Positions 45,871 to 58,009 of a stretch of DNA of 64,000 nt are shown in pieces. The stretch covers positions 1,116,001 through 1,180,000 of the forward strand of contig JAHWDD010000006.1 of assembly GCA_023897205.1 (NCBI GenBank), given 5' to 3'. Every line of letters begins with the position of its first letter. Within the stretch, counting starts at the first letter, position 1. A program made the translations under genes and the position numbers. Source of the stretch: Exophiala sp. HKRS030 (Eukaryota; Ascomycota; Eurotiomycetes; Chaetothyriales; Herpotrichiellaceae). The notes beneath the pieces were generated by a model. The model had not been told where the DNA came from, ran no database searches, and saw only the letters and a list, made by a program, of their open reading frames with translations.

Positions 45871-48475
45871 TCAGATCAGCCGGATTCGAGTCTGCCGACC
45901 CAGTTTGTGCATGGGGAGGCCTATGCATTTCGTCCCGTCGATCTTGCGGTGCGCCGCGACGGCGACGCCCACCCGTCGATAAGTCCGCGGGAGTTGCCCG
46001 CAGGGCTTCAGCGCCAGGATCCAGTACTTTCGGATGCAACGTCTGGTCACCATCTCCCCTACGCAGCAGACCAAGCTCCGAACGCTGCCAACGTCGAAGT
46101 CTTCCTGACCCGTCAACTTCTCGTCCTCCACCAGCAAGCACGTGAACACTTCCGGTGTATCGGAGAGGTCGTCAAACTGCACTTTGCCAATGGGCTCGGA
46201 GGTTTGCTCGTCCCGTAGGACGAAGCAGTGCGAAGGCGGACGAGGCGGTTCTTGGAACCCAGGCGATCCACTCCTCCAGATGCCCAACTTGCCTTCGGTG
46301 TGGACCCAGGAGGGGTCGTCAGCGATTGTCTGCGTCGATCTTTTGGCCTCCAGGAGGCGCCCAAACAGACTCAGAACGCCGTTCGTGTGAAAGGGTGAGG
46401 GCTCGTCCAAAGTTGGGCTGTCAAACTCAATCTCCTGGAGGCAACCAGCTCCGGTCTTCAACGAGACGATCGGCACGTGAAAGATGGCTGGCATCGTCAC
46501 CTGCCCATCCCAGGCGATCCAGCTCCAAGACGGCGCTGTGTCACGGAGTGTCAGACGGACAGGACGGTTTGGGCATGGGCTCTACCTTACCTCTTTCGAA
46601 AGGCGGTTTTCTCAAAGGCTCGCCCGTCGAAAACCAAAGTAGGCAACATGCAATGTTTGCCAGATACAGACCATAGGAATAAGACCATCGTCTTCGCCAG
46701 AGAGAATGCTTCTGCGAGACCCTGCAGGGCGAGTAGTTTGTCGTTGGGTTCCGTCAGAGCCCGTGCGCTGTACTCGGTAACAGCCACATCCCACACATCT
46801 GCGAACGGCATCCACATAGGCCCGCCCTTTCTTCACGGGCCATGCTATGAGCAGAATGGCGGCCCGATACAAGCTGACGGTTACCTTGTGCCCCATAGCT
46901 TGCAAGTCGTCCGCGAGGTCTTGAGACCCTCCAACAAAGTTCACGGCCATCACGGCGGCAGAGATGGATTTTTTCAGACCGCCCTCGTCTTCCAATTCAT
47001 TGTCAGCTCTCCCCGGCGAGTTCATGTTGAAATTGTGTGTGTTGTCCTCTGTCCATCGGCATTTCTGGCACTCCCAAAGCAATTGGTGTCTGCCGAAGTA
47101 GAGAAGACGGCGCGAGAGGGCGCGTTCTTGGAAGGTCCATCCACGGGTATTCCAAACACTGTCGAGAACTTCATGGAAGTCGGGACCATGGGGTGGAGGA
47201 TAAGCATAGACCGTGCCCAGGTACGTATCATCCACAATGAACGGCAAACTAACGGCTCCAGTTCCAGGGTGTTCACCTCGCGAGTCCGAGACGTGAGTTG
47301 GCGGTCGGGGGAAGAAGCATCCTTGGTAGATATCCTTGGCTCCAAGGGCGACAATCGTGACGGTAGATTGCTCGTAGATCTCACGCATTTTGCTTGATTC
47401 TCTGTTCCAATCTGCGCGGTCGTCCTGTACGATACAGAGACAGTCGACCCAGAGGTACTGCAGGCCTAGCCTCTGACATATCAATATCGCATGTTGGATC
47501 GTTCGCGGCATAGCGTCCAGTGGTGCACCGCCGAGTCGTTCCTCGAGGTTCGAGGTTAAAGTAACGTGAGGCCATCCCGCAGCACCAGATCCCGCGGCAC
47601 CTAGTGCTTCGCCCCAACAGTAGCTCAAGGTAGCATATTCTGCGCATATTCCTCCAGTCTCGATCAAGTACGGCGCGCCACCCTCGGCAGCACCTACAAA
47701 GACGGCCCGGAAGGGCAAAGCGGATTTGTCCTGGACGTCCTTGATGCTTCCATATAACCTCCCCGGAAGCCCACGCCGACAAGACCGATGCTTCTTTTTG
47801 CAACAATCAAGCCAGGCTCTTGCTTTTGCATACACTACCTGTTCCTCTGGCGGCGTGGGGGCCTCGCCGGGTATGAAATGTGCGAGGTCAGCGCCATCGC
47901 AGGATTTCTCGAGTTTAATTCTTTTGACAATGTCCGTTGGCGAGGGCGCGTGAGATGCGTCGTCTGAGAATTGGAATCCAGATGGACCTGCAAACCTGCA
48001 TGTCAGATTGTACTAGTCCTCCGATGATGGGTCGAGACTCCTCACCTGGTACCTTCGTTAGGGGTAGGTATTGACATAATACAGGGTACTTGGTCTCCAG
48101 CTCAATTTGGTCGTGATCCTGGAAAGCAACACGGATGCCGTTAATCGCTAATTCCATTTCGAAGTCATCACGGACTCGATCATCCCGATAGCTGGACAGA
48201 ACGATCCGCTTATCGAGTAGCTCATCCTGCATTGCGCCAGCTCCGGTTATAAAGTTGTATAGCAGCGCACAAAAGTCACATCGGTTTTTACCGATAACGA
48301 CATCTCGCAACTTGAGCTGCGAGGTTTCAGGACGTTGGAGCTCTACTTTAAAACCTTTGCCTCTCGGGTGATACTTCACTTTTTGAAGCTTCCAGCGCAT
48401 GGACGCACATGATTGACACAGGGTCGAGGATGGAGCCGCCTGTGAACCCGGAGAATGGACTGTTGAAGGATTCAT
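45871..48475 (-). CDS. HET-domain protein, reading frame broken in its C-terminal half
   Basis: Heterokaryon-incompatibility-type protein, linked in fungi to non-self recognition and cell death. Exon 1 is 48475-48046; exon 2 runs from 47987. The N-terminus has paired cysteines (CQSCASM, CDFCALL). The HET domain follows: YATLSYCWGE, then MPRTIQHAI, then YLWVDCLCIVQDD, then RGWTFQERALSRRLLYF. After 46885 the frame changes. The conserved VTEYSARALTEPNDKLLALQGLAEAF lies in a second frame, reachable through a possible intron to 46826. The next conserved block, LLWFSTGEPLRKPPFER, needs a one-base shift near 46685 with no intron to explain it. A final GTAAGG intron (46590-46536) joins to APSWSWIAWDG and a tail ending at 45871. 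It may be an inactivated allele or contain a sequence error. Copies of a dispersed repeat lie on both sides. Confidence 0.8.
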
Positions 48476-49775
48476 GGCACCTTGCAAGGCTTCGATGGCC
48501 CCGCGTTGTTCGAACTTCAACTCTGTATTTCTGGCTCGCGAATGGCGCTTGTCTACACGCTTCAATTTTGGGAGGTGAGGATATCATGTCCGCCCAAATA
48601 TTGGCAAGTTCTGAAGGAAGCTTGGGCAAGCAGACGGCATGCAGGAGGCAATGAGTTGCACAATCGCGTTATAGACTCTCCACGGATTCGGATGTTAGAA
48701 TGCGCGATCAGGCTGAACATCGAATCTGGCCGGTGTGCAGATGATGATGGGATTCATGAGTCTCAAGGAATGTCCTTGACGCCTCGCCAACACCTCGTCT
48801 AATAATGAGACATAAACTATCAGCTGGCCCCCCATGCCCGCTGACTCGAGGGGCGAAAGATCTCAGCTAGCAGCAGCCGAATCTGATAGTTCCAAGACAG
48901 GCCGGGCGCCCTCATGCAGACATGTGACCATGAAAACATTTACCTTCTTCTCTGGGTAATGGATGAAAAGCGCAACATTCCTGATTAAAGGAACTTACCA
49001 AGTACCTCATGCTATGGTTACTTGAGTCGATGCGAGGGAGCGAATCCGACTAATAAAAATAAATAGTGGTTAGCGGGGGAGCAAAGCGGCGCGGGATGAG
49101 TCAGTGAAATGACCCTCGGCGTCGACTGTTCGGGGATTTTAAATATATACATATGTACGGAGTACTACCTACCTACCCTACCATATACTCCTGATAGAAC
49201 TTGGTGCTGTGTCGCTGAAAGTCGACTGGCGACGAAAAACATTCAGAACCCTCACGCTTCGTGTCGTTGGTGACAGTATGGGGTTTGGAATATATATCAT
49301 GCTGATTTGTATGTATAGAGAACTGGTTCTCTGGCCGTGTAAAATCTCACATTCGCCACGTCTACAGGTGATTCTCGGTTATAACAAAGCATCTATTCAA
49401 GTACCCTCGAAGCCCCATGAACTACCGAGCTTGAGACCGTAACGCCATTCGAACCCCCCGTCATGCTTCTCACCTAGGTACGATCGAGTATATCATGAGT
49501 GTCCTCGTATAATGGAACTGGTCCTTCGGTAAACAAAGGACTTCCCATGCCCCATCATTGTTTATCCCTGTTGGTGCGACCAGAACCCCTTGATGCCCAG
49601 GTCCTAGGTTTTAGACATATAAGCCATGCCTATCCATGTCCCATGCCAAGCCACCTTTGACAGGAAAGGAGCCCAGGCCATTCACACGGTCAACGTCGTA
49701 TCTCATTCCCATTCCCTCGTGTCCCTATGCTTGTATGTGTGTGGGTGTGTCACAATCCGTCGCGGCAGTAAAAAT
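48476..49775. other. Right border of the accessory island
   Basis: No gene is recognised between the HET gene start and the 3' end of Sec17. It contains dispersed repeat copy C (listed separately) and a TACGGAGTA at 49156-49164. Conserved gene order resumes to the right. Confidence 0.4.
49032..49155 (+). repeat. Dispersed repeat, copy C (left half)
   Basis: Matches the left half of copy B: GAGGGAGCGAA, GTTAGCGGG, GAGCAAAGCGGCG, GGATGAGTCAG and GGGGATTT in the same order and orientation. The right half is missing. Confidence 0.6.
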
Positions 49776-50782
49776 CTACGAAAAGTCCTCTTCCTCCTTT
49801 TCAATGGCATTCTTGACCCTGAGCAACAGGGTCGTCTTCCACTTGTCGAGTTTACTCAGCTGGTCGAACTGGAACAGTTTATCGGCAAATGCTTCTTGGT
49901 CGCCTTCCTCGACGGCCGCGACGAGGTCGGTGAGGAGCATGTTTTCTCGGGTGCCCGCGAAGCCGTTGTCGAGTTCCCGGTACTGGTCGAGGGCTCGCTT
50001 GGTGGCGACCAGGTCCCCGGCCGCGAGGTGGCAGATCCCGGCCTTCAAAAAGTAGTCCTTGACGCTCCAGCGCATGAGGTTGTTGTTGAGTGACGACTTG
50101 GCCACGGCCTCGAGTTTGGAGATGGCGTCCTGGTAGTCTCCCTCGAGGGCCGCGAGGTCGGCCACTTTGAGGTACAGCTTGTTGGCCAGGGCCTCGGCGT
50201 TGTCGCTCTCGTACCACTGCGCGGCAGTGTCGTAGGCCGCGAGGGCCTTTTTTTGGTCCCCTATCTCCATCTCGTACACCTCGGCCAGGTTCTGCTGGTG
50301 AGTCGCCGCCCTCCGGAAGTTTCCCTTCATCGTGTAGTGTTGGATGGCGGTCGAGAGAACTCGCGCCGCGTCGTTGGGGGAATCCTTGCGGTACACCTTG
50401 AAGGCTTCCGTGAGCGTGTTGGCCATGTCGTCCGGTTCGTTCAGTTTGCTTTGTTGTATCGAAGCCGCTTTCTCGAATGCCTGACCCGCTTCGTAGTCTG
50501 GACGTGTCGCGGCACATTTGGTTAGTGATGAGACAAAACAAACGCAAAAGAGCAAAAAGACAACTCCAGAGGGTTTGCTTGGGTTTTGTGCATGCGACGG
50601 GTTGAGAGTTTGGTGAGCTGCTTACTTTGCTTGTTTACCCGGAACGCATTGGCTGCTTGTGTGTAGAGGTCGGCTGCATTTTCCCATTTTTCCGCTCTTC
50701 CGCCAAAGAGACTGAAACCACCTGTCGCTCCTTGAGCGGCCTTGTCGGCTTTCTGGAGCAATGCTCTAGGATCGCCGGCCAT
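49776..50782 (-). CDS. SEC17: Alpha-SNAP, vesicle fusion factor
   Basis: Adaptor that recruits the Sec18/NSF ATPase to cis-SNARE complexes for disassembly after membrane fusion; cytosolic and peripheral on membranes. Two exons, 50782-50626 and 50497-49776, separated by a 128-nt intron with a CACTAAC branch site, encode 292 residues, the same length as yeast Sec17. The N-terminus ALLQKADKAAQ and FSLFGGRAEKWENAADLY, the TPR-like helices (AFEKAASIQ, KGNFRRAATHQQNLAEVYE, YFLKAGICHLAAGD) and the C-terminal LDKWKTTLLLRVKNAI, which stimulates Sec18, are present. It is divergent from the GatC-like gene, 403 bp away, and marks the start of the conserved right block. Confidence 0.97.
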
Positions 50783-51185
50783 TGCGACGGTGGGGTCGGT
50801 GTTGAAGGGGAGATTGAACAGGAGAGGAGAAGGTTGGTCGGCGAGGGAGTACTAGACGTTGGAGATTATTGACACGGAGGATTTGGAAGGACAGTTATGA
50901 GTTGCAAAAGATTTGAAAAGTTGAGAGATGGATGAATGGATGGTCATATGTCGAAGTTCGAGAGTGAACATAAACGAGACAGGGAAGTACAATATGCAGT
51001 AGAAGTCCCTCCGCCAAACAATGGAGCCTTGCGTGGTCCTTCGTTGTAGCCCCGCATAATGATGTTTATGCCCGGGTTTTATTTTCTTTGGAGAACTGCG
51101 CATACGGAGTGAATCACCACTCATACAAACACCTTGATATAGGGGAGAACACAATATCAGTGCCCCCTACGTCTAGGTAAAAATC
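50783..51185. promoter_or_regulatory. Bidirectional promoter, SEC17 / GatC-like gene
   Basis: Two divergent genes share this 403-bp region, which must hold both promoters. I see no other coding sequence in it. Confidence 0.5.
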
Positions 51186-51866
51186 ATGCCTCGTATTCGA
51201 GTACCTCCATTCCGCATCCGAGCCGAACTCGTAGGACCAGAGAGAAGTCCTCAACGAGATCGACTCCTCAAAGTCGTCAAGGATATCGAGATCAACCCAC
51301 GAATTTCTGACTTGCTCAAGACGCCGACATGGTCAGTCTCGTCGTTGATGCCGCCTCCAGCCTCGACTCACCAGGAAGCCCAAGGAGATGCTTCGGAAAT
51401 CTCGCGCGAGAAACTACACCACCTCCTCCGTCTTTCCGCGCTCCCTCTCCCGAAAACCGAACAGGAAGAGTCGAGCATGTTGGACACGCTCCGGCAACAG
51501 GTCCACTTCGTCAAGGAGATTCAAAAGGTCGACACGACCGGGGTAGAGCCGCTGGTGGCCTTGCGGGACGAGACGGCCGAGGCGAGGTCCGAGCGACAAT
51601 TCACCAAGGAATCACTCAGGGAGTTCCTGGATCTCGAGATGAAACGGGGAAAGAATGGAACGATTCGACGAGACAAACAGGTAGAGCCTCGTCGGGACAT
51701 CCTGACGAAACCGAGGGTGTTCCAGGCGGAGCACACGGACGATCGACTCGAGGATCCATTCGACCTCGGCGACGACCCTGCGCGGCACCAGTCGGATAAA
51801 AAGCGAGGCCAGTACTTCGTGGTCAGGAGGAGGAGGAGCTCCAAGGATGCCACACAAGAAGGTTGA
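51186..51866 (+). CDS. GatC-type glutamyl-tRNA(Gln) amidotransferase subunit, mitochondrial
   Basis: Single-exon gene of 226 residues. Residues about 70-125 form a GatC domain: ISREKLHHLLRLSALPL, a run of helix, then VHFVKEIQKVDTTGVEPL, the conserved DTxGVEP block. GatC stabilises the GatA/GatB pair that converts misacylated Glu-tRNA(Gln) to Gln-tRNA(Gln), in mitochondria in fungi. The arginine-rich start (MPRIRVPPFRIR) fits a mitochondrial targeting sequence. The basic C-terminal extension, ending in an arginine run, is not part of bacterial GatC but occurs in fungal forms as far as I recall. Family confidence is good; localisation is inference. Confidence 0.82.
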   Translation: MPRIRVPPFRIRAELVGPERSPQRDRLLKVVKDIEINPRISDLLKTPTWSVSSLMPPPASTHQEAQGDASEISREKLHHLLRLSALPLPKTEQEESSMLDTLRQQVHFVKEIQKVDTTGVEPLVALRDETAEARSERQFTKESLREFLDLEMKRGKNGTIRRDKQVEPRRDILTKPRVFQAEHTDDRLEDPFDLGDDPARHQSDKKRGQYFVVRRRRSSKDATQEG

Positions 51867-52722
51867 GACTATGAGTCTTCGTTGGAGGCCGGGATCTCCA
51901 TTACATACACATTACGCAAACGGTCAGAACGAGCCCTATGCTATACAAGCCTCATCGCAAAAACAGTCTAGCAGTGGCACTGTTTCCGACAATAAAAAGT
52001 GTCGACTTGGACATGTACCGTGTCCGCCATGCTCGATCAGGGGAGCCTAGCACCACCAACCAACACTGGCAACACTTCCAAAGGGAACAACCTATAGGAG
52101 GAACCTCCGTGCCCATCTTGAACAGCAAAATCACCATACAAGTATAACGCGCGTATCGGTTCTGCTGCTCGATATGGCACCCCCGGAAGTGTAAGATGGA
52201 CATGGAGCTATCCAGGTCCTTCTGGTTCCATTACTCAACGAGATTTTTGCTCAATTACTTCTTGTCGCACATCATGTCCTTTATGGGCGGACCAAAGACA
52301 AAAGTTCAAAGACGATTACCTGACAAAAGAGGTCAAGCGTCCCAGGTGACCGTCCCCTTCCTCCTCCAGGGCGTTCGTCAACAAGACAGCTTTGATCGAG
52401 TCCGATACATCCCGATCAGATACGGAGGACAAACCCGATGATTGCACTGCGCTAACCCATATCGAACCATCATCCTTTGATCGAGTCGATCAATATAGAA
52501 CACCTACCTAGGGTTCGGATGGTGCAAAGTGAGCAAAAAATCCGACGGACCAAACCATTTAACAAAAGTAAACCTTTCAATATTCGTGGGAGGCTCGGAA
52601 ACACAAGAAATTCTTTCTTGTTTATATAGATACATTGTAGACCCAAAGTTGTGACATCTCATTTTTCTCTCTCTTTTTTTAAAAAGAAGAGAGAGACATA
52701 TATCATAATTATTATTGGTATA
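51867..52722. other. Convergent 3' region with an inverted repeat
   Basis: This lies between the 3' ends of the GatC-like gene and the phosphate transporter. Near 52665-52697 a CTCTCTC-T7 stretch is followed by A5-GAAGAGAGAG, forming a near-perfect stem about 30-60 nt past the transporter stop codon. It probably lies in the transporter's 3' UTR. No gene is supported. Confidence 0.45.
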
Positions 52723-55390
52723 TTACAGGCCTACGGCCATCATGAGACCATATCCAACAGTCACAATGACCGCAAAAGACATAATGGACGACGGTACGCC
52801 CCTAGTCAAAAAGTGTTTGACCCTTAGATATCTAACACCGGTTTCTGGAACTTCCATCATAATTGCAGCTATACCGAAGAAAAATCGTTAGCGTACCATC
52901 GCGACAAAAACACGCGGGCAAGAGGGTAGGAGACTTACTCATGTTTGGAAATCCACTGGTAGGTAAACCCATGGCGGCCGAACACATCAAGGCCGAACCC
53001 ATGACCAACAAATTGGGGTGGGGTTCATTCATTCCCGCTCCGACCTGCTGGACCAGCGGCAAGATGATCAACGCGGCGACGGTGTGTGAGATGAAGGTGG
53101 CCACGACCAGGATCAGGGCGGCAAAGACGACCAGCACGCCGTACATGGACAGTTCCGAAACACCTTCCGTGATGTGCTGGGCTATCGTGTGCAGCAAGCC
53201 GGACGACGAGACCGCCTTGCCGAGACTCAACCCTCCGGCGGCGAGAATGATAATGGTCCACAAGAAATTGTTGAAATCTTCCTTTGTCAAGATTCCCGTT
53301 CCAAAGAACAAGACCAAGGGGATGATGGCGATCACGCCCATATCACCGAAAATGCCCTCGAGTTGATGCGACGTGCACCACAGGACGATGGTCACCAGCG
53401 TGACGAGGATGATGAAATATTGAATGCCGTTGAGTTTGTCCTTCATCGGGCGAATCGGCACGATCGTCGTTCCTCGGCCCGGCTTGAACGAGACCAGCAA
53501 CAACAGCCAGATCAGCACGATGCTGATGACACATACGGGGATGGCGACGAAGAACCACACGCCCCAACTCGGGCCGGGTTTCATGTTCTGCAACGCGACG
53601 ATGTTCTGTGGTGATGCGATCGGCGAAGCCATGCCGCCAATGTTCGAGGCGAGGGCGATTCCCAGGATCAGTGCTTTGGACATGTTGCTGTCGGCGGGTA
53701 GATTGCGCAGGATGGGTTGGATGATGCTGAAGCACAAGACAGGGGCGGCGACGTTGGAGATCCACATGCTCAAGAACATGCCGACGAACATGTTGGTGAT
53801 GAGCACGGTGCGGGCCTTTGTGCCTGCTTTGCTGAGCACGAACGTCGCCATCATTTTGGCAATGTGGTATTTGGAGAGCGCAGCGGCGATGGTGAACCCA
53901 CCTAGCAACAGCATGATGACGGGAGTCCACATGGCGGCAAAGACGGCTTTGGTCGCGGCTTTCGAATCGAGTCGTTCGTGCGGTTTGTCCTCGGAGCGCA
54001 TGATGCGCAGCACGACCACCAGGAACGGCACGAGGAGTGACGTGACGAACAGAGGGATGACCTCGGTCGCCCACAAGAGGGACACGAATACCAGCATTGC
54101 AAGACAATTCTGCTGTTCGGGTTTCTTCATGATAGGCACAAAGAGAAGCACGAGGAAGACGCCCAAGATGGCTATCAGCGCGAAGAATGTCGAGCTGAAC
54201 AACCATTTCGGACACCTGTAACGACCGACGGGAGTTTCGATTTCCTTGGTCGAAATCTCGTCGCGATCCCCTTGTAATCGCGCCTGCGAGGGATCCTGCA
54301 CGCCGCCCAGCAAGGTTTGCCTGATGCCAAAATTCGCGGCTTGTGCTTTGCGTTCGATGCCGATCATTTCTCGCCAGACCGTGTTCCTTTCCCAGACGAC
54401 ATGTTCCCGTAGATGGAGGCGCAATTCTCGTCGAGCCAGATCTTGGTCTCCTTTGGTGACGATATCCGCGTAGCACCTTTCGGCTTGGCCGATGTTCTCT
54501 TCGAGACGTGTCATGGTCGAGTCGAGGAATGGGTACGACGGATTGACGACCTTTTCGAGATAGTCTTTGCGGATGTCCCGGTTGCACACCTTGTCGTATT
54601 TTTTGGCCGCCTTTTTGAAACCCGTCTGGTTGAGTTGGATGAAGGACTTCAACTCACACAGCGACACGTAGACGTTGATGATTCTCTTCTTGAGGGTGAT
54701 GGCCGAGTCGTACAGTGCCGACATGACCCCCGGTTCCGAACCTTCCAACTCCATGGCCAAACTAGGTCTCCGTCTCAAGTAGGTCGGTGAGTCCGGGCGC
54801 GGGAGACTCTCTCTCGAATCGCCCAGGTCCATGCGGTCGGTAGTCCCGGTGGCGTTCCACGCACTCTTGCTCCTCGGCCGGTGCGAGGGCTTCTTCCTCA
54901 GCATGGCCGAGTTGTCTTCGGCGTCACTGTCACTGTCGTCCTCCTCCATCTCGGGCCCCTCGATGCTCACGCTCATGGTGGAGGCCCGCCTCCTGCGCCG
55001 GAAGGGCACGTTGAATATGCTCTGGGACCGGGTCATCTTGCGCCGGTTCTCCAGGTCGACGACCTCGTCCATGTCCAGATCTTTCGTTTCCGACTCGTAC
55101 TTTTCCGCATCCTTGAGCAATTGTTCGAGGTCGCCAAAGATTTCCAGTTCTTTTAGTCTGTAAAACGAGCACACCTTGTCGAGTTCCGAATCGAGCATGC
55201 GCTTGAAGGTGGTGTCCGGGTCCAGCTGGCCGCCCAGCAAGGCCGTGTTCTCTTCATCCTGTGCCTCGCCGGGAGGTTTGTTGAGTTGTTTCTCGAGGGT
55301 GTAGATGAGCTTTTTTAGATTGCTGTAAGAAATGTAATTGCTGCTCCAGTCCGGAACGGCGTTGAACTGGATACTGTGCGAGAACTTCAT
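52723..55390 (-). CDS. SPX-domain low-affinity phosphate transporter (Pho87/Pho90/Pho91-like)
   Basis: Membrane transporter of 865 residues from exons 55390-52939 and 52868-52723. The SPX domain starts at residue 1 (MKFSHSIQFNAVPDWSSNYI) and runs to about 330 with its usual lysine-rich helices (NLKKLIYTLEK, FKKAAKKYDKV); it senses inositol pyrophosphates. An acidic, serine-rich linker splits it. From about residue 395 there are twelve or so membrane helices of the DASS/SLC13 family, with SNVAAPVLCFSII and the second-half SHTVAALIILP motif. The frame is open upstream to another ATG at 55588, but SPX function needs the MKFSH start at the true N-terminus, so I chose 55390. The short last exon completes the final helix. 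Plasma membrane or vacuole (Pho91-like) cannot be decided. Confidence 0.93.
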
Positions 55391-56416
55391 CTCTTCACGC
55401 TCCGCGAGTTGCAGGAGCTTACGTAGACGTTTGAATTCTCGTTGAGGGTGATGATCCGGGGAATTCTGTTGTTTCTGTCTGCGATCGACAAGAGGGAGTA
55501 GTTCGATGGACGGACCGGCCGGTGTAGTGGAAGAGAGATTATGAGAAGCAGCAAAAGATGGACGAAGAGGAGGCCGAATCTCGTGCATTCGACATGAGGG
55601 AACTGGAGTGTGAAGGTGTGTTTATGTGTTTGAAATAAAAAAAAAGATCTTGTGGCGTATGGTGTGTAGTGTAGTAGTAGGTGGTGTGTGGGGGGTGGGA
55701 GGAACTGAGGGCCTGTGACACTGTTGTTAGGTGTCGTCAGTGGTACTGCATACGTAGAAAGTAAATACAGTAAGTTGGTAACTGAAAGGCAAGACAAGTT
55801 CCAGGTAGAGACGGGATGAATGTCCAGTCCGTCGTGAGAGACGGGGACAAGTCTCTGGACAGATAGAGATGCCTTCCTTGTGCTCCGTACTGCGGGTCTC
55901 AGTATTTGGCCATGGCACCGTCAGCCTAGCCAAACCAACAGCCAAAAAAGTCAAGGGCTGATCGAACCCTTGATAATATCCTTAGAGTTCTTCGTAAAGC
56001 CGGGGGCGTGCAGCCGATGATCAAAATCATTCGTTCCAATTAACAATTATCCCACGTTGTGCCCGGAATTTGTGCCACCAATTGCGACGAGAATCGTCGG
56101 ACGATGAACTCGCTAAATAACACCCGCCAGGACTCAATTCCCGGCCCAAAGTGAGCAACCAGGTGCCTGTTTTTTTTGGCCACAGTCAAGAATACCGTAG
56201 GGAGGATATATGTTCCATGGATCTTACGAGAGGAGTCCGTGTTTATGTGAAGATATAAAACCGATAAAATCCCTGAGGAAACTAAACAATCACTGTCTTC
56301 GATACTGATGATAAATACCAGACTCCTTCTAACACCTCATGAAACCCGAGGTAGCTATAGAGCAAAGATAGACAAAATAGACCACGAATCCCTCGTCCCC
56401 CATCACAAACTTGTAA
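55391..56416. promoter_or_regulatory. Promoter and leader of the phosphate transporter
   Basis: This holds the transporter's upstream region and the 3' flank of the hydrolase gene. The 200 bases before the start stay open in frame and probably form the 5' leader. Homopurine/homopyrimidine stretches lie at about 55630-55700. No other gene is seen. Confidence 0.4.
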
Positions 56417-58009
56417 CTACAGCTTTGCCAAAATCCATTTCTTGCAAAAATCTTCACTGGCCAACGGTGCCGTCAACCCAAATGCTCGATCCATGACAAA
56501 ACCATCGTGACCCTCTTCGGCAGCCTCCAAATACTCCAGGTTGGGACTGTTGACCTTGACGTGATCCTTGAACTCACGGATGTCATCGACCAGAATCTCA
56601 TTTGCGCCGGCGACGATGGCGACGTCTCCATCGCCCACTTTGATCCCTTTCCACCATTCCGCCGGAGCGTCCAGGGGTGTGTTGTAGTTGTCCGGCTGGG
56701 CACCGGCCATGAAGTTATCACTCCACGTCTTTAGGGCTTCGAGACCCAGGCCATCCCTGTAATAGTTCTTCTTGAACGCGGGTGCACTCTGGTCAAACGT
56801 CACCCACGGTGAGACGAATAATGCACCGCCCAAGTTTCCAGACAATGCAACCTCTGGTACACCGGGTTTGGGATGAGAAATGTGCCCGAGGACACCACCA
56901 GTCAAATTCCCTCCCGCTGAATCACCACCAATGATGATCTACGACATTGACACATTAGTACTCTCGTCATCCAGGAAAATCTCCTTTCAAGGAACAGGGA
57001 AGGGATCAAGAAAAAGAAACTCACCTGTGAAGGCTTTGTACCCGAGTTCAGAAGATATTTCAAGGCAGCGACAGCCTGTTTGAGTTGCAATGGATATACA
57101 CCATGGGGAGCCAGTTCTGAAGCAGCAGCACCAGTTAACAAAAACGATCTCTTCCGAAGCTTACAGTATGTACTGTAGGGAGCCACTCTTTACAGGGGCG
57201 AACTGACCATATTCGAGCATCACCACACGCAGGCCAACGCCCTTTTCTTTGGCCTGTTGGATCACACTCCAGAAGAATTCGAAATGAGGAGGTGTTGCAG
57301 CGAGGTTGTATCCTCCGCCTATGGAGTTATTGATAAATTAGCATCAATCTCAAGTCACCCTCCACTCAAGTACACCATCTTAAGGTAAGTGGTGATCATG
57401 ACCATCCATGGCTGGAAGTACCAAAATGTAAAGGTAAAGATAAGCGTACCGTGAAACCAAAGCACAGTTTTCGTGGCATTTGCTGGCCCAAGCGAGAGCG
57501 CGCGCCCTCCTTCTTCGAGGTCGACGATCTCAGGTTGGATCTTTTGTTTCTTACAAAAGGCCTCGTATACTTCTCCAGTGGTCTCGCCTACTCCTCTTCA
57601 CCCATATCGTTGGTTAGTCAACCGTGCTTACTCGCCATCACACCGCAGCCAGTAGCGCTACACTGTTGGACAGGGGTTAGACACGATGGCAGGAACATAC
57701 TGAGCTTGTCGCACTGAAATGGCATTAAAGATTGTCCTCGTGAAGCTATAGATGATGTGCTTCTGGTACTGCTTCGGGCAATCGTCGCCCCGAGCCCATC
57801 CTGTCGCTGCTGCCCATGCCAGTGTCGCCACTGTATCTCGTGGGTAAAGCAATTCAGTCAGCGATCATTGCTTACAAACTCGGACTCCGCACAAAAAGTG
57901 CGGAGGATCCAACAACACGGAGTACCGAATACTGGAGTAACATACATCCCTTGGACGCCGCGTAGAGTAGTTGCAGATAATCGGCCGTGCCCAACTGTGG
58001 TTTCTTCAT
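56417..58009 (-). CDS. Alpha/beta hydrolase, HSL-type esterase/lipase
   Basis: Serine hydrolase of the hormone-sensitive-lipase group. Exons 58009-57946, 57830-57701, about 57595-57450, 57318-57208, 57116-57025 and 56938-56417 give 354 residues. The start MKKPQLGTADYLQLLYAA is typical of the fungal members. HGGGYN forms the oxyanion hole, GGDSAGGN the nucleophile elbow, DDI after GANEILV the acid, and EGHDGF the catalytic histidine. The junction between exons 2 and 3 is uncertain: the donor at 57700 is good but the acceptor (AAG at 57596) is weak, and TAG at 57588 would break frame. A perfect 8-bp stem with a five-A loop (57885-57905) lies in the first intron. Substrate unknown; it is not linked to the catabolic cluster. 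Confidence 0.88.

Noticed and set aside
53343..54587. 414-codon minus-strand frame
   Set aside because: Arg/His-rich out-of-frame shadow of the SPX transporter, which has the membrane helices and motifs in its own frame.
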